From assembly GCF_000336995.1 (NCBI RefSeq), contig NZ_AOJI01000024.1, forward strand, positions 1-64,000: a stretch of DNA of 64,000 nucleotides, written 5' to 3'. The translations under genes and the position numbers were made by a program. Under the pieces are notes generated by a model. That model did not search any database. It saw only the letters and a list, made by a program, of their open reading frames with translations, and was not told where the DNA came from. Shown in pieces: positions 42,490 to 51,347 of this stretch; position 1 is the stretch's first letter, and every line of letters starts with the position of its first letter. The DNA comes from Halorubrum aidingense JCM 13560 (GTDB lineage: Archaea; Halobacteriota; Halobacteria; Halobacteriales; Haloferacaceae).

Positions 42490-43409
42490 GGGTCCTCGTG
42501 ACGGGGGCGACGGGGTTCATCGGGCTGAACCTCCTGGCGGCGTTAGAAGAGACCGACCACGAGCCGGTCGCAATGGTCCGTCCATCGTCGACGACCACGC
42601 GACTTCCCGACGGCGTCGACACGGTCGAGGCCGATCTCTCGGACACCGACTCCTTAACTACGGCGTTGGCGGACGTCGAGGGCGTCGTCCACCTTGCTGC
42701 GGCGGTCTACGACACCGCGTCGATGGCGACGGTCAACACATCCGGCACCGAACGACTCGTCGAAGCGGCGACGCGAGGCGACATCGACCGGTTCGTCTTC
42801 CTCAGCACCATCGGTGCCCACCCGGAGGTGCCGGCCGACGCCGAGTCGACGTACCAGCAGTCGAAGGTCGCCTCTGAAGAACTGCTGTTCGGCCGGGAGC
42901 ACCCCTTCGAGGTGGCCGCCATCTATCCGACGTACATCTTCGGTCCGCGTGACTACCGCCTGACACGGTACGAGCACGTCCGACCCATCGCGACGAACCG
43001 CGTGCTCGTTCCGCCGCTGTACACCGACGCGAAGTACAACATCGTCCACGTCGACGATGTCGTCGGCACCGTCGGTCGCTGTCTCGACGGCGAGGCGACC
43101 GGCCGACAGCTCGTGACCGGGCCGAACCTCACGAACGGACAGGTGCTCAAGGCGATTGCGCGCCACACACCTGGCAAGTGTCGCGTGGTCACGGTCCCGT
43201 ACGGCGCGATTCGGTGGGGGGTCAAACCCGCGATGGACCTCCTCCACCGGGTCGGAATCTCGCCGGTCCCGGGCGAAGGGTTCCTCGAACGCGGTGACTT
43301 CGGGACCGTCCGGCCAGCGCTCACCGAGCAGGCTCCGGTCGATCAGCGCCCTTGGGAGGCCGCGCTCAGCGAGACGGTCGAATGGTACGAAGCGGTCGGG
43401 TTGTTATAA
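42486..43409 (+). CDS. Extended-SDR NAD-dependent epimerase/dehydratase
   Basis: 307 residues. MRVLVTGATGFIGLNLLAAL gives the GxxGxxG; the YxxxK catalytic pair is in STYQQSKVASEELLFGREHP, VAAIYPTYIFGPRDYRLTRY carries the substrate-binding Pro-Arg, and IVHVDDVVGTVGRCLDGE is typical of the GME/GalE group. It acts on a nucleotide sugar or a similar compound; the exact one is unclear. Four base overlap (ATGA) with the upstream oxidoreductase, and its stop is directly before the flippase start, so transcription and translation are coupled. Confidence 0.88.
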   Translation: MRVLVTGATGFIGLNLLAALEETDHEPVAMVRPSSTTTRLPDGVDTVEADLSDTDSLTTALADVEGVVHLAAAVYDTASMATVNTSGTERLVEAATRGDIDRFVFLSTIGAHPEVPADAESTYQQSKVASEELLFGREHPFEVAAIYPTYIFGPRDYRLTRYEHVRPIATNRVLVPPLYTDAKYNIVHVDDVVGTVGRCLDGEATGRQLVTGPNLTNGQVLKAIARHTPGKCRVVTVPYGAIRWGVKPAMDLLHRVGISPVPGEGFLERGDFGTVRPALTEQAPVDQRPWEAALSETVEWYEAVGLL

Positions 43410-44876
43410 ATGAGCGGGCGTGGTCGCGGCTCCCTGTCACCGCCGCCGCTCCGAAGGACGATGAATCTCGCCCGGGCGAGTTCGTTGCTGTTCGGTGTCG
43501 AGCTGTTGAACACGGCGCTCGGCTTCTTCGGCACGGTGTACTTCGCCCGCGAGCTGGGCGCGACGCTGCTTGGCATCTTCTTCCTCTTCGAGGCGACGCT
43601 GTACACGATGGCGACCGTCGTCGACTTCGGACTGCGGGGGGCCGTCGAAAAGCGGATCAGCGCCGGCGACGACCCGGCCCAGATGTTCGGCGCGGCGGTC
43701 GTGTTGAAGGTTCTGCTTATCTTCGTCGTGTCGGTCTTCGTCTTGGCCGTCCGCGAACCGCTCGCCGGCTACGTCGGAACGGATCTCGCCGTGGAGCTGA
43801 TCGGCGTCGTCATCGCGTTCGAGCTGTCGATGCTCGTCATCCACGTCCTCCAAGGAGAGCTACGGGTCGCCCAGACCGCGGTTCTCCACTTCCTCCGGAG
43901 TCTCACGTTCGTGACCGTCGCGGTCGGGCTCTTACAGTACGGCTACGGCGTCCGGGCGCTGGTGTACGCGCTGTTGGTCAGCTACACCGTCCTGCTCGTC
44001 GGCGGGATACTGCGAGTGTCGACGCCGGTGGCGCGTCCCGGTCGCCGCCATCTCCGGTCGCTGTACGACTACGCGAAGTTCAACGGCATCTGGGGGCTGG
44101 GCGGTCACGTCTACAACTGGATGGACGTCATCGTGATCGGGTTTTTCCTCTCGCAGGCCGCGGTCGGCGCCTATGAGTTGGCGTGGCGGTTGACGACGAC
44201 GGCCATCATGTTCAGCACCGTCTTCGCTCGCGTTCTCTTCCCGCAGCTGTCGGCGTGGCAGGCGGACGGCGCAGTAGAGAAAGTGCGAGACCTCATCTCG
44301 GAGGCGATGACCGTCTCGTTGTTGTTGATCGTCCCCTCCGTGGTCGGCGTGACCGTCATCGGTCGAGAGATACTCGGCGTCATCTTCGGGCTCGAGTACA
44401 CCATCGCCGCGGCGGCGTTCCTGGTGCTCATGATCGAGAAGCTCCCGCAGGCGGTGAACCTCGTCTTCGATAAGGCGATACAGGCGTTCGACCGGCCCAA
44501 ATACGGAGCCATCGCCACGGTGGTCTCGTTGTCGATGAACATCACCCTGAACGTCCTTCTCGTCCCGCGATACGGCCTCGTCGGCGCCGCCGCAGCGACC
44601 CTGTTGTCGGTGATCGCTAACACGGCGATACTCGGCTATTACCTCGGTCGGCTCACCACCATTCGATTTCCGGTTCGGGACGTCGGCTGGACCGTGCTCG
44701 CCGCCGTCGGGATGGGTCTCGGCCTCGTTGGGCTCACGCAGATACTCACCGTCGATACGCCGCAGGCACTCCTCGCCGCGATCGGAGGGTCGGCGATCCT
44801 TTACGGCGCCGGCGTGCTCGCGGCGCCGCCGCTTCGAGCCAAAATCATCGAGAACGTTCGGAACGTGCCGGGATAA
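43410..44876 (+). CDS. Wzx-type polysaccharide flippase
   Basis: 488 residues with about 12-14 hydrophobic segments, from an ATG directly after the upstream stop; an internal ATG at 43461 (MNLARASSLLFGVELLNTAL) is possible as the real start. Flippase landmarks are LGFFGTVYFARELGATLLGI, FDLGLRGAVEKRI-like region (VDFGLRGAVEKRISAGDDPA), YNWMDVIVIGFFLSQAAVGA and the late LLVPRYGLVGAAAATLLSVI. It should move a lipid-linked oligosaccharide across the membrane in this glycan locus. Family: MOP superfamily, polysaccharide transporters. Confidence 0.88.
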   Translation: MSGRGRGSLSPPPLRRTMNLARASSLLFGVELLNTALGFFGTVYFARELGATLLGIFFLFEATLYTMATVVDFGLRGAVEKRISAGDDPAQMFGAAVVLKVLLIFVVSVFVLAVREPLAGYVGTDLAVELIGVVIAFELSMLVIHVLQGELRVAQTAVLHFLRSLTFVTVAVGLLQYGYGVRALVYALLVSYTVLLVGGILRVSTPVARPGRRHLRSLYDYAKFNGIWGLGGHVYNWMDVIVIGFFLSQAAVGAYELAWRLTTTAIMFSTVFARVLFPQLSAWQADGAVEKVRDLISEAMTVSLLLIVPSVVGVTVIGREILGVIFGLEYTIAAAAFLVLMIEKLPQAVNLVFDKAIQAFDRPKYGAIATVVSLSMNITLNVLLVPRYGLVGAAAATLLSVIANTAILGYYLGRLTTIRFPVRDVGWTVLAAVGMGLGLVGLTQILTVDTPQALLAAIGGSAILYGAGVLAAPPLRAKIIENVRNVPG

Positions 44877-44905
44877 TCCGCCGTCATACACCCGAGGGAG
44901 CCGAG

Positions 44906-46324
44906 TTACTCGGTGAGCCGGTAGACGACTCCCGCTTGTTGCGAGAGGGGATCTTCCGAGAGGGCGGCACGCGTTCCTAACACGTAACTGTCGGAGCCGT
45001 CTTGCCCCAGCGAGAGCACCTGAATGTCGATGCCGCCGTCGACTTGGAGTTCTTGCATTGGCCACTGACCCGACTCTTGCGGTGTCGCGGCGATGAGTCG
45101 GCCCGCCGGTTCAGAGAACGAGCTCGTGTAGACGCCGAATACGTACGATTCGTCGAGCGCCGCAATTGAGCCGGTATGGATGTGGCCGCCGATAACAGCG
45201 AATCCGACGGGGTACCCCTCCTCGTCGAAGTGCGGGAACTCTAAGACGGGGTCGACGAGAGGCTCGCCGCGTTCAGACTCGACGACACACTCCCCGTCAC
45301 TACTGGTGCCGAGTTGAGGGTCATGGCACCGAGTTCCCTCCTTGAGCGGCCAGCCGTAGTTGTTACCTGACTCGATGACGTTGACCTCTTCCCACATTGC
45401 CTGCCCCACGTCTCCGGCGATGAGTCGGTCGCCGCTGAAGGCCATTTTCCACGGATTCCGAAGGCCCCACGCGTATATTTCGTCCCGGCCTTCCTCGCCG
45501 ACTAGCGGGTTGTCCTCGGGAATGCCGTAGGGGAGATCGTCAGTCCGGTCGTCGACATCGATGCGGTAGATACTCCCCATGAGCGTGTCGAGCTCTTGGG
45601 CGTTGAACGGGTTCAGACCGTCACCGAGCGAACCGTAGAGGTAGCCGTCCGGTCCGAACTCGATGGTACCGGCTTGGTGCAGCTCTCGATGCCACGGCAT
45701 GTCGAGGAGAATGCGTTCGCTGTCGGGGTCGGCCACCTCCCCGTCCGAAGCGACACGAAACTCGGAGAGTATCTCCCGATGGTCGGTGTCAGGGTCCTGA
45801 GCGGGCGCGCTGTACCGGACGTAAAATTGACCGTTCTCTTCGTACTCCGGGTGGAACGCCAGGCCCAACAGCCCCCGTTCGTCGTAGGGGATCCAGTTCG
45901 GCAGTCCCTCTCCGACCGCGACGAGACGGTCGGACAGGTCGAGAAACGGCGTCGAACGGAGCCCGTCGGCGTCGTGAACGTAGATGATGCCAACCTGATC
46001 GATGATGAACCGCTTGTCGCTGCCGTCAACGGCGGGGATGAGTCCGTTCGGAGAGGTGAGCCCCGTCGCGACCTCCGTCAGGCCGACGGTCGGCCCCTGC
46101 TCGAAGAACGTCGGGTCGGGTTCGTCGTTTCCCTCAGAGCCGTCGCCGTCAGAGCCGTTCGGAGCGTCGCCGCCGTCGGAGCCGTCCGAAGTGTTCTCCC
46201 CGCCTTGGTTACGCTCGTCACCCGAGCACCCTGCGAGCGCGCTGGCCAGACCGGCGGTCCCGGCGGCCCGCAACACCCGTCGGCGCGTGACCAGCCGGGT
46301 GCGGTCACCCTCTCTATAGTCCAT
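44906..46324 (-). CDS. PQQ-type soluble sugar dehydrogenase (Glc/sorbosone DH), Tat lipoprotein
   Basis: 472 residues. The N-terminus has a twin-arginine motif and lipobox (TRRRVLRAAGTAGLASALAG then C), so it is exported folded and lipid-anchored, followed by a Ser/Asp/Gly-rich linker. The six-bladed beta-propeller of GSDH family is visible: NWIPYDERGLLGLAFHPEY, SEFRVASDGEVADPDSERIL, HRELHQAGTIEFGPDGYLYG, YAWGLRNPWKMAFSGDRLIA and NYGWPLKEGTRCHDP. It would oxidise sugars to lactones outside the cell; PQQ synthesis genes are not in this window. Electrons might be passed to halocyanin, an inference. Confidence 0.87.
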   Translation of the reverse strand: MDYREGDRTRLVTRRRVLRAAGTAGLASALAGCSGDERNQGGENTSDGSDGGDAPNGSDGDGSEGNDEPDPTFFEQGPTVGLTEVATGLTSPNGLIPAVDGSDKRFIIDQVGIIYVHDADGLRSTPFLDLSDRLVAVGEGLPNWIPYDERGLLGLAFHPEYEENGQFYVRYSAPAQDPDTDHREILSEFRVASDGEVADPDSERILLDMPWHRELHQAGTIEFGPDGYLYGSLGDGLNPFNAQELDTLMGSIYRIDVDDRTDDLPYGIPEDNPLVGEEGRDEIYAWGLRNPWKMAFSGDRLIAGDVGQAMWEEVNVIESGNNYGWPLKEGTRCHDPQLGTSSDGECVVESERGEPLVDPVLEFPHFDEEGYPVGFAVIGGHIHTGSIAALDESYVFGVYTSSFSEPAGRLIAATPQESGQWPMQELQVDGGIDIQVLSLGQDGSDSYVLGTRAALSEDPLSQQAGVVYRLTE

Positions 46325-46344
46325 GATAGCTTAAGTTAACGAGA

Positions 46345-46374
46345 GCATATAGTCCTTTATGACGAACATATATA
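46345..46374. promoter_or_regulatory. Divergent promoters between the PQQ-dehydrogenase and nucleotidyltransferase genes
   Basis: The minus-strand CTATATGC (46345-46352) lies 21-28 bp before the ATG at 46324; the plus-strand CATATATA (46367-46374) lies about 47-54 bp before the ATG at 46421, so the rightward transcript would have a short leader. The 96-bp intergenic is AT-rich. Confidence 0.55.
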
Positions 46375-46420
46375 CGAAGCCGTGCCCTTCTGAATTCATG
46401 GTTTTTCAGACGGTGACAGC

Positions 46421-47581
46421 ATGAAAGCGGTGATACTAGCGGCCGGTGAAGGGAAGCGGCTCGGTCCGCTCACGGAGCGTCGTCCGAAGCCGATGATCCC
46501 TGTCGGGAACAAGCCGATACTCGAATCGGTGTTGACGACCGCCATCGACGCCGGCGTCGACAGCGCCGTGTTCGTCGTCGGCCACGCCAGAGAGCGCATT
46601 CAGAGCCATTTCGGAGACGGCGACGAGTGGGGCATCCCGATCCACTACGTGGTTCAAGAACACCGGCTCGGAGGCGCGCACGCGCTTTCGCAGGTCGAAT
46701 CGGCGGTCGACGGGCCGTTCCTGACGCTTCACGGCGACCAACTCGTCGAGCGGCAACTGCTCGATCGGCTCATCGAACGCTGGACCGAGACGAACAGCCC
46801 GGTGATGGCGGCCGTCCAGTCGACTCGTCCGACCGAGTACGGCGCAGTCGAGATCGACGGGGATGCCGTCCGCAGCGTTTCTCCGACGCCGACCGCCGAT
46901 CCGCCGTTCCTGGTCAACGGTGGCGCGTACGTCTTCGACGAACGCGTGTTTGACGTGATCCGAAACGTGACAGAGACCGCCGACGGCGACTTCGGGATGG
47001 CGACCGCACTCCAGCGACTCGCCAATAAACAGGCCCTCTCAGCCGTACGACACCAAGGTCCGTGGCAGGATCTGACCTATCCGTGGGATCTGCTGTCGAC
47101 GAACGCGACGCTCCTCCACGACCACGAGGACGAACGCTCCCGAGAGGGTGTCCACGAGACGGCGGTCATCGCCGATGACGTCGCGCTCGACGAGGGCGTG
47201 TCTGTCGGTCCGAACGCGACGTTACTGTCCGGGACGTCGGTCGGTCGGAACGTACGGATCGGTGCGAACGCGACGCTGTCGAACTGCATCGTGATGGATG
47301 GCGGGCGGATCGGTAACGGAGCGGTCCTGAACGACTGTATCCTCGGAGAGTCGGCCTCGGTCGGTCCGAACGTCACCGTCGAAGGCGGGTCGGCGCGGGT
47401 CGTCGTTGACGACACGATCCATCGCGACGTCACCCTCGGCGGCGTCGTGGCCGACCGAGCACGGCTCGGTGGAAACGTGACGCTCACGCCCGGCACCGTC
47501 GTTGGACAGGATGTGTCCGCACACAGCGGGACCGTCCTCGAGGGACAGATTGAGTCGGGCGAAACAGTGCGGAGGGCCTAA
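46421..47581 (+). CDS. GlmU-like sugar nucleotidylyltransferase with hexapeptide repeats
   Basis: 386 residues, starts MKAVILAAGEGKRLGPLTER, with KPMIPVGNKPILESVLTTAI, EHRLGGAHAL, FLTLHGDQLVERQLLD and PPFLVNGGAYVFDERVFD. A left-handed hexapeptide beta-helix (residues 250-386) follows, but the HLSYxGD segment present in the neighbour at 39366 is missing, so the acetyltransferase is probably inactive or absent. It likely makes UDP-, dTDP- or other NDP-sugars for the same locus. The stop is 2 bp before glmS. Confidence 0.88.
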   Translation: MKAVILAAGEGKRLGPLTERRPKPMIPVGNKPILESVLTTAIDAGVDSAVFVVGHARERIQSHFGDGDEWGIPIHYVVQEHRLGGAHALSQVESAVDGPFLTLHGDQLVERQLLDRLIERWTETNSPVMAAVQSTRPTEYGAVEIDGDAVRSVSPTPTADPPFLVNGGAYVFDERVFDVIRNVTETADGDFGMATALQRLANKQALSAVRHQGPWQDLTYPWDLLSTNATLLHDHEDERSREGVHETAVIADDVALDEGVSVGPNATLLSGTSVGRNVRIGANATLSNCIVMDGGRIGNGAVLNDCILGESASVGPNVTVEGGSARVVVDDTIHRDVTLGGVVADRARLGGNVTLTPGTVVGQDVSAHSGTVLEGQIESGETVRRA

Positions 47582-47583
47582 TC

Positions 47584-49383
47584 ATGTGTGGAATCATCGG
47601 ATACATCGGCGAACAGCCGGCTCGGCCGCGCCTCGTGGCCGGGTTAGAGCAGTTGGAGTACCGTGGATACGACTCGGCGGGTATCGGGCTCGTCGACGAC
47701 GATCTTGCGGTGTTCAAACAGGTCGGGCTCGTCTCCGGGATCGACATCCCCGAGTCGACGACACAGACCTGTGGAATCGGCCACACGCGATGGAGCACAC
47801 ACGGGAAGCCGACGGACGCCAATGCGCACCCGCACACCGACTGTTCTGGCCGGGTCGCGGTCGTTCACAACGGCATTATCGGAAACTACGACGAACTCCG
47901 AACGACGCTCTCGGATCACGAGTTCACCAGCGAAACCGACACCGAGGTCGTCGCTCATCTCCTCGAGGTCGAACTCGAACGGACGGACGACCTCCGGGAG
48001 GCGGTTTCGGCCGTCGTTGCCCGAATCGAGGGGAGCTACGCACTGGGCGTCGTCGCCGCCGGCTACGACGGCATCATCGCCGCTCGACGGAACAGTCCGC
48101 TGGTCGTCGGGCACGGGAGCGACGGGAACTTCATCGCGAGCGACGTGACGCCCCTGCTCGCGCACACTCGCTCGGTGTCGTATCTCGAGGACGGAGACAT
48201 CGCACAGGTGACCCGTGAAGGGGTCAGTATCTGGAAAGACGGGAAGCCGATCGACAGAGAGCGACACACCATCGAGTGGAGCCCCGACGCGGCCGAAAAG
48301 GGCGGATACGACCACTACATGCTCAAGGAGATCCACGAACAGCCAACGGCGCTCCGTCAAGCCATCGCCGGTCGCATCAACGGGATCGAGGAGGGGGTCG
48401 ATCTGGCAGAGCTGTCTCTCTCCGAGGAGTTCCTCACCACTATCGACGAGATTCAATTCGTCGCTTGTGGCACGTCGTATCACGCCTGTCTGTACGCCAA
48501 ACAGCTAATAGAGGAGTTTGCCGACGTGCGAGCGACCGTCGAGTTCGCGAGTGAGTACAGCATCGGAAGCGGCCGCGACCCCGAACGGACGCTGGTGGTC
48601 GGAGTCAGTCAGAGCGGCGAGACCGCCGACACCCTCCGCGCATTACGGATGGCTCACCGCGTCGGCATTCGAACGCTCGGCGTGACCAACACCGTCGGGA
48701 GCACGATGGCACGTGAATGTGACGACGCGCTGTATATCCGGGCAGGACCCGAGATCGGTGTCGCAGCGACCAAGACGTTCGCTTCACAGATTATCGTCCT
48801 CGCGATGTTCGCGCTGACTGTGGCAGAGACGCGCGGCGAACTCGACGTCGCGGCTGGCCGCGAGTTGCGCCGAAATTTGCAGGACCTTCCCGGTGCTGTC
48901 CAAAGCGTCCTCAATCAAAACGACGAGATCAAAGAGATCGCAGAGGCCTATGCCGACGGGGAGGCGTTCTTCTTCATCGGTCGGCGCCTTGGGGGGCCCG
49001 TCTCCCTAGAAGGTGCACTCAAGCTCAAGGAGATCTCCTACGACCATGCTGAAGGATTCCCTGCCGGCGAACTCAAACACGGCCCGCTGGCGCTGGTCAC
49101 GGAAGAGACGCCGGTACTTGCGATCCTCACCGACGGAACACGCCCTGAAGAAACTCGAAACAACGTCAAGGAAGTCCAGGCGCGCGGTGCACCGGTCATC
49201 GCGATCGCCGCCGACGGATATCAAGGAGATCACGATGTCGAGTTCGAGGTGCCAGACCTCGGACTGTTGGAGCCGCTGGTAGCAAACGTCTACCTCCAGT
49301 TGTTCGCTTACCACGTCGCCAACAGCAAAGGAAGAGCAATCGACAAGCCGAGAAATCTGGCGAAGAGCGTAACTGTCGAGTGA
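47584..49383 (+). CDS. glmS: Glutamine-fructose-6-phosphate aminotransferase
   Basis: 599 residues, full length. The class II amidotransferase domain starts MCGIIGYIGEQPARPRLVAG (nucleophile Cys2), with ETDTEVVAHLLEVELERTDD. Two SIS domains follow: IQFVACGTSYHACLYAKQLI with GVSQSGETADTLRALRMAHR, and AEAYADGEAFFFIGRRLGGP, EGALKLKEISYDHAEGFPAG with the final KPRNLAKSVTVE. It makes glucosamine-6-phosphate for UDP-GlcNAc. Two bases separate it from the GlmU-like gene, a compact amino-sugar supply operon. Confidence 0.96.
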   Translation: MCGIIGYIGEQPARPRLVAGLEQLEYRGYDSAGIGLVDDDLAVFKQVGLVSGIDIPESTTQTCGIGHTRWSTHGKPTDANAHPHTDCSGRVAVVHNGIIGNYDELRTTLSDHEFTSETDTEVVAHLLEVELERTDDLREAVSAVVARIEGSYALGVVAAGYDGIIAARRNSPLVVGHGSDGNFIASDVTPLLAHTRSVSYLEDGDIAQVTREGVSIWKDGKPIDRERHTIEWSPDAAEKGGYDHYMLKEIHEQPTALRQAIAGRINGIEEGVDLAELSLSEEFLTTIDEIQFVACGTSYHACLYAKQLIEEFADVRATVEFASEYSIGSGRDPERTLVVGVSQSGETADTLRALRMAHRVGIRTLGVTNTVGSTMARECDDALYIRAGPEIGVAATKTFASQIIVLAMFALTVAETRGELDVAAGRELRRNLQDLPGAVQSVLNQNDEIKEIAEAYADGEAFFFIGRRLGGPVSLEGALKLKEISYDHAEGFPAGELKHGPLALVTEETPVLAILTDGTRPEETRNNVKEVQARGAPVIAIAADGYQGDHDVEFEVPDLGLLEPLVANVYLQLFAYHVANSKGRAIDKPRNLAKSVTVE

Positions 49384-49390
49384 TCATTAT

Positions 49391-49430
49391 TGGGATAATC
49401 TCCCATTAGATGGAAGTATTGGATTTTTAT
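49391..49430 (+). terminator. Hairpin plus T-rich stretch after glmS
   Basis: TGGGA-TAATC-TCCCA (49391-49405) followed 20 bp on by GGATTTTTATT. It starts 8 bp after the glmS stop, in an AT-rich intergenic region of about 120 bp, and suggests transcription ends here. Confidence 0.5.
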
Positions 49431-49504
49431 TACGTTCTATTTTGACAATCCGGGTTATAATTGGCAGACAAGGTTATCTTACTCAGTGACCAATATCGGG
49501 TAAT

Positions 49505-51346
49505 ATGGTAACTGAACCGCCACCTGCCGAAAATAATTTCAAACTGACACGGCGGACGATGCTCAAACTCAGCGGCGTCTCGGCTCTCGGAACCGGTTCG
49601 GTTGCCGGCTGTCTGGACGCTGACCCCGTGTCCATGCAGAGTCTCGGCTCACAGAGCCTCGGCTACGGTGGCGTACCGTACCAACTCAACGGTGGTTTCA
49701 TGCCGCCTCTCTCAGTCGTAGGGCCGGGCCAAGGTATCGTAGCCCACTGGCCGCTCGACGGCAGCGGTGAGACAGCGACAGATGTCGCGGGGGGGAACAA
49801 CGGCACCGTACAAGGGACACCACAACAGGGCATCCCAGGCGCATACGACTCGACGGCGTATGCGTTCGGAGCTGGCCCGGATGATTACGTGAAGATTCCG
49901 GATGCCGCCGCATTGCGCCCCGAAACGGAACTCACCTTCGCCGGATGGTTCCAGACAGAGAGCAGCGCCAACGCACAAACAGTCGTTCAGAAGGCGGACG
50001 CTCGCTTCGGGGCCGAAGGGTATGCCGCCGAGGTACAGACACCCAACAGCCTGCGGGCCCACGTCGGCGTCGAGAGCGGGCAGGCTAGCGTAAACCCCTG
50101 GGGAGTTGCCACGCATGACGGCGAGTGGCACCACCTCGCCTGCACGTGGGACGGGAGTGCGCTCGTGATGTACCTCGACGGTGAGGAGGTCGGCCGTGAC
50201 GACTCACAGTCCGGCGCTGTGGTCCACAGCGACCGGTCGCTGTACATCGGCCGTGGCGACAACGGCTACACCAGTTACTACGCGATGAACGGCGCGATCG
50301 ACGACGTTCGCGTGTATAATCGCTCTCTCAGCGCAGACGAGATCGTCTCGCTGTACGAAGGGACTAGCACAGCGGAGTCGGAACCAGACACGGGGTCGGA
50401 GCCGGACTCGGGATCGGAACCGGACTCGGGGTCGGAGCCGGACACGGGGTCGGAGCCGGACTCGGGATCGGAGCCGGACACGGGATCGGATTCGGGATCA
50501 GAACCGGACTCGGGGTCGGACACGGGGTCGGAACCTGACTCGGGGTCGGACTCGGGGTCGGACTCGGGGTCTGAGCCGACACCCGTCGATCCATCCACAC
50601 AGCCAGCCCCAGCTGCCCGCTGGCAGTTCGTCGAGACCAGCGGCGCAACGATCGCTGACAGCGCGGGATCGAACGACGGCTTCGTTCGTGGATCGCCAGT
50701 GCTCGACGCGGCAGGTGTCTTCGAAAGTTCCGGAATTTCGTTCGGAGGAGCCCCCGAAGATTACGTCGAGATGCCGAACGCGGGCGCGCTGCGGCCGACA
50801 GAAGCACTCACCTTCGGCGGATGGTTCCGCACCGACAGCGGCGAGAACGAGCAGACGATCGTTCAGAAGGCGGACGCCCGCTTCGGAGCCGAAGGGTATG
50901 CCGTCGAGGTACAGACACCCAACAGCCTGCGGGCCCACGTTGGCGTCGAGAGCGGACAAGCCAGCGTGAATCCGCGAGGGATCGCTACGCACGACGGAGC
51001 GTGGCACCACCTCGCCTGCACGTGGGACGGGAGTGCGCTCGTGATGTACCTCGACGGTGAGGAAGTCGACCGCGACGACTCACAGTCCGGCGCTGTGGTC
51101 CACAGCGACCGGTCGCTGTACGTCGGCCGTGGCGACAACGGCTACGCCAGTTACTACGCGATGAACGGCGCGATCGACGACGTCCGTGTCTACGATACGG
51201 CGCTTACTACCCAACAGATCGGCGCCCTACTCGACGTCGCCGCGAGTGACGAACCAACCGATTCCGACACACCGACAGTTCCGAACGATGAGTTCGGCGA
51301 AGGCGGCTACGGGAGCTACGGCTACGGTGGGGTCGAGGAAAACTAA
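49505..51346 (+). CDS. Exported lipoprotein with two LamG domains and Ser/Glu/Asp repeat linker
   Basis: 613 residues. Tat motif and lipobox at the start ([20 protein letters not shown], then VAGC with Cys36). Two concanavalin-like LamG (LamG-like jellyroll) domains, about residues 75-285 and 370-580, share long blocks ([67 protein letters not shown]). Between them is a repetitive [10 protein letters not shown] linker. The domains probably bind sugars at the cell surface. An in-frame recent duplication is obvious from the matching DNA. It ends in a Gly/Tyr-rich tail. Confidence 0.85.
   Translation: MVTEPPPAENNFKLTRRTMLKLSGVSALGTGSVAGCLDADPVSMQSLGSQSLGYGGVPYQLNGGFMPPLSVVGPGQGIVAHWPLDGSGETATDVAGGNNGTVQGTPQQGIPGAYDSTAYAFGAGPDDYVKIPDAAALRPETELTFAGWFQTESSANAQTVVQKADARFGAEGYAAEVQTPNSLRAHVGVESGQASVNPWGVATHDGEWHHLACTWDGSALVMYLDGEEVGRDDSQSGAVVHSDRSLYIGRGDNGYTSYYAMNGAIDDVRVYNRSLSADEIVSLYEGTSTAESEPDTGSEPDSGSEPDSGSEPDTGSEPDSGSEPDTGSDSGSEPDSGSDTGSEPDSGSDSGSDSGSEPTPVDPSTQPAPAARWQFVETSGATIADSAGSNDGFVRGSPVLDAAGVFESSGISFGGAPEDYVEMPNAGALRPTEALTFGGWFRTDSGENEQTIVQKADARFGAEGYAVEVQTPNSLRAHVGVESGQASVNPRGIATHDGAWHHLACTWDGSALVMYLDGEEVDRDDSQSGAVVHSDRSLYVGRGDNGYASYYAMNGAIDDVRVYDTALTTQQIGALLDVAASDEPTDSDTPTVPNDEFGEGGYGSYGYGGVEEN
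50378..50580 (+). repeat. Tandem 18-bp/6-bp minisatellite encoding the LamG linker
   Basis: Repeats of TCGGAGCCGGACTCGGGG and its variants (ACACGGGG, shortened GACTCGGGG) encode [12 protein letters not shown] and DSGS units. Repeat number is likely unstable, so linker length could vary between strains. Confidence 0.88.
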
Positions 51347-51347
51347 C

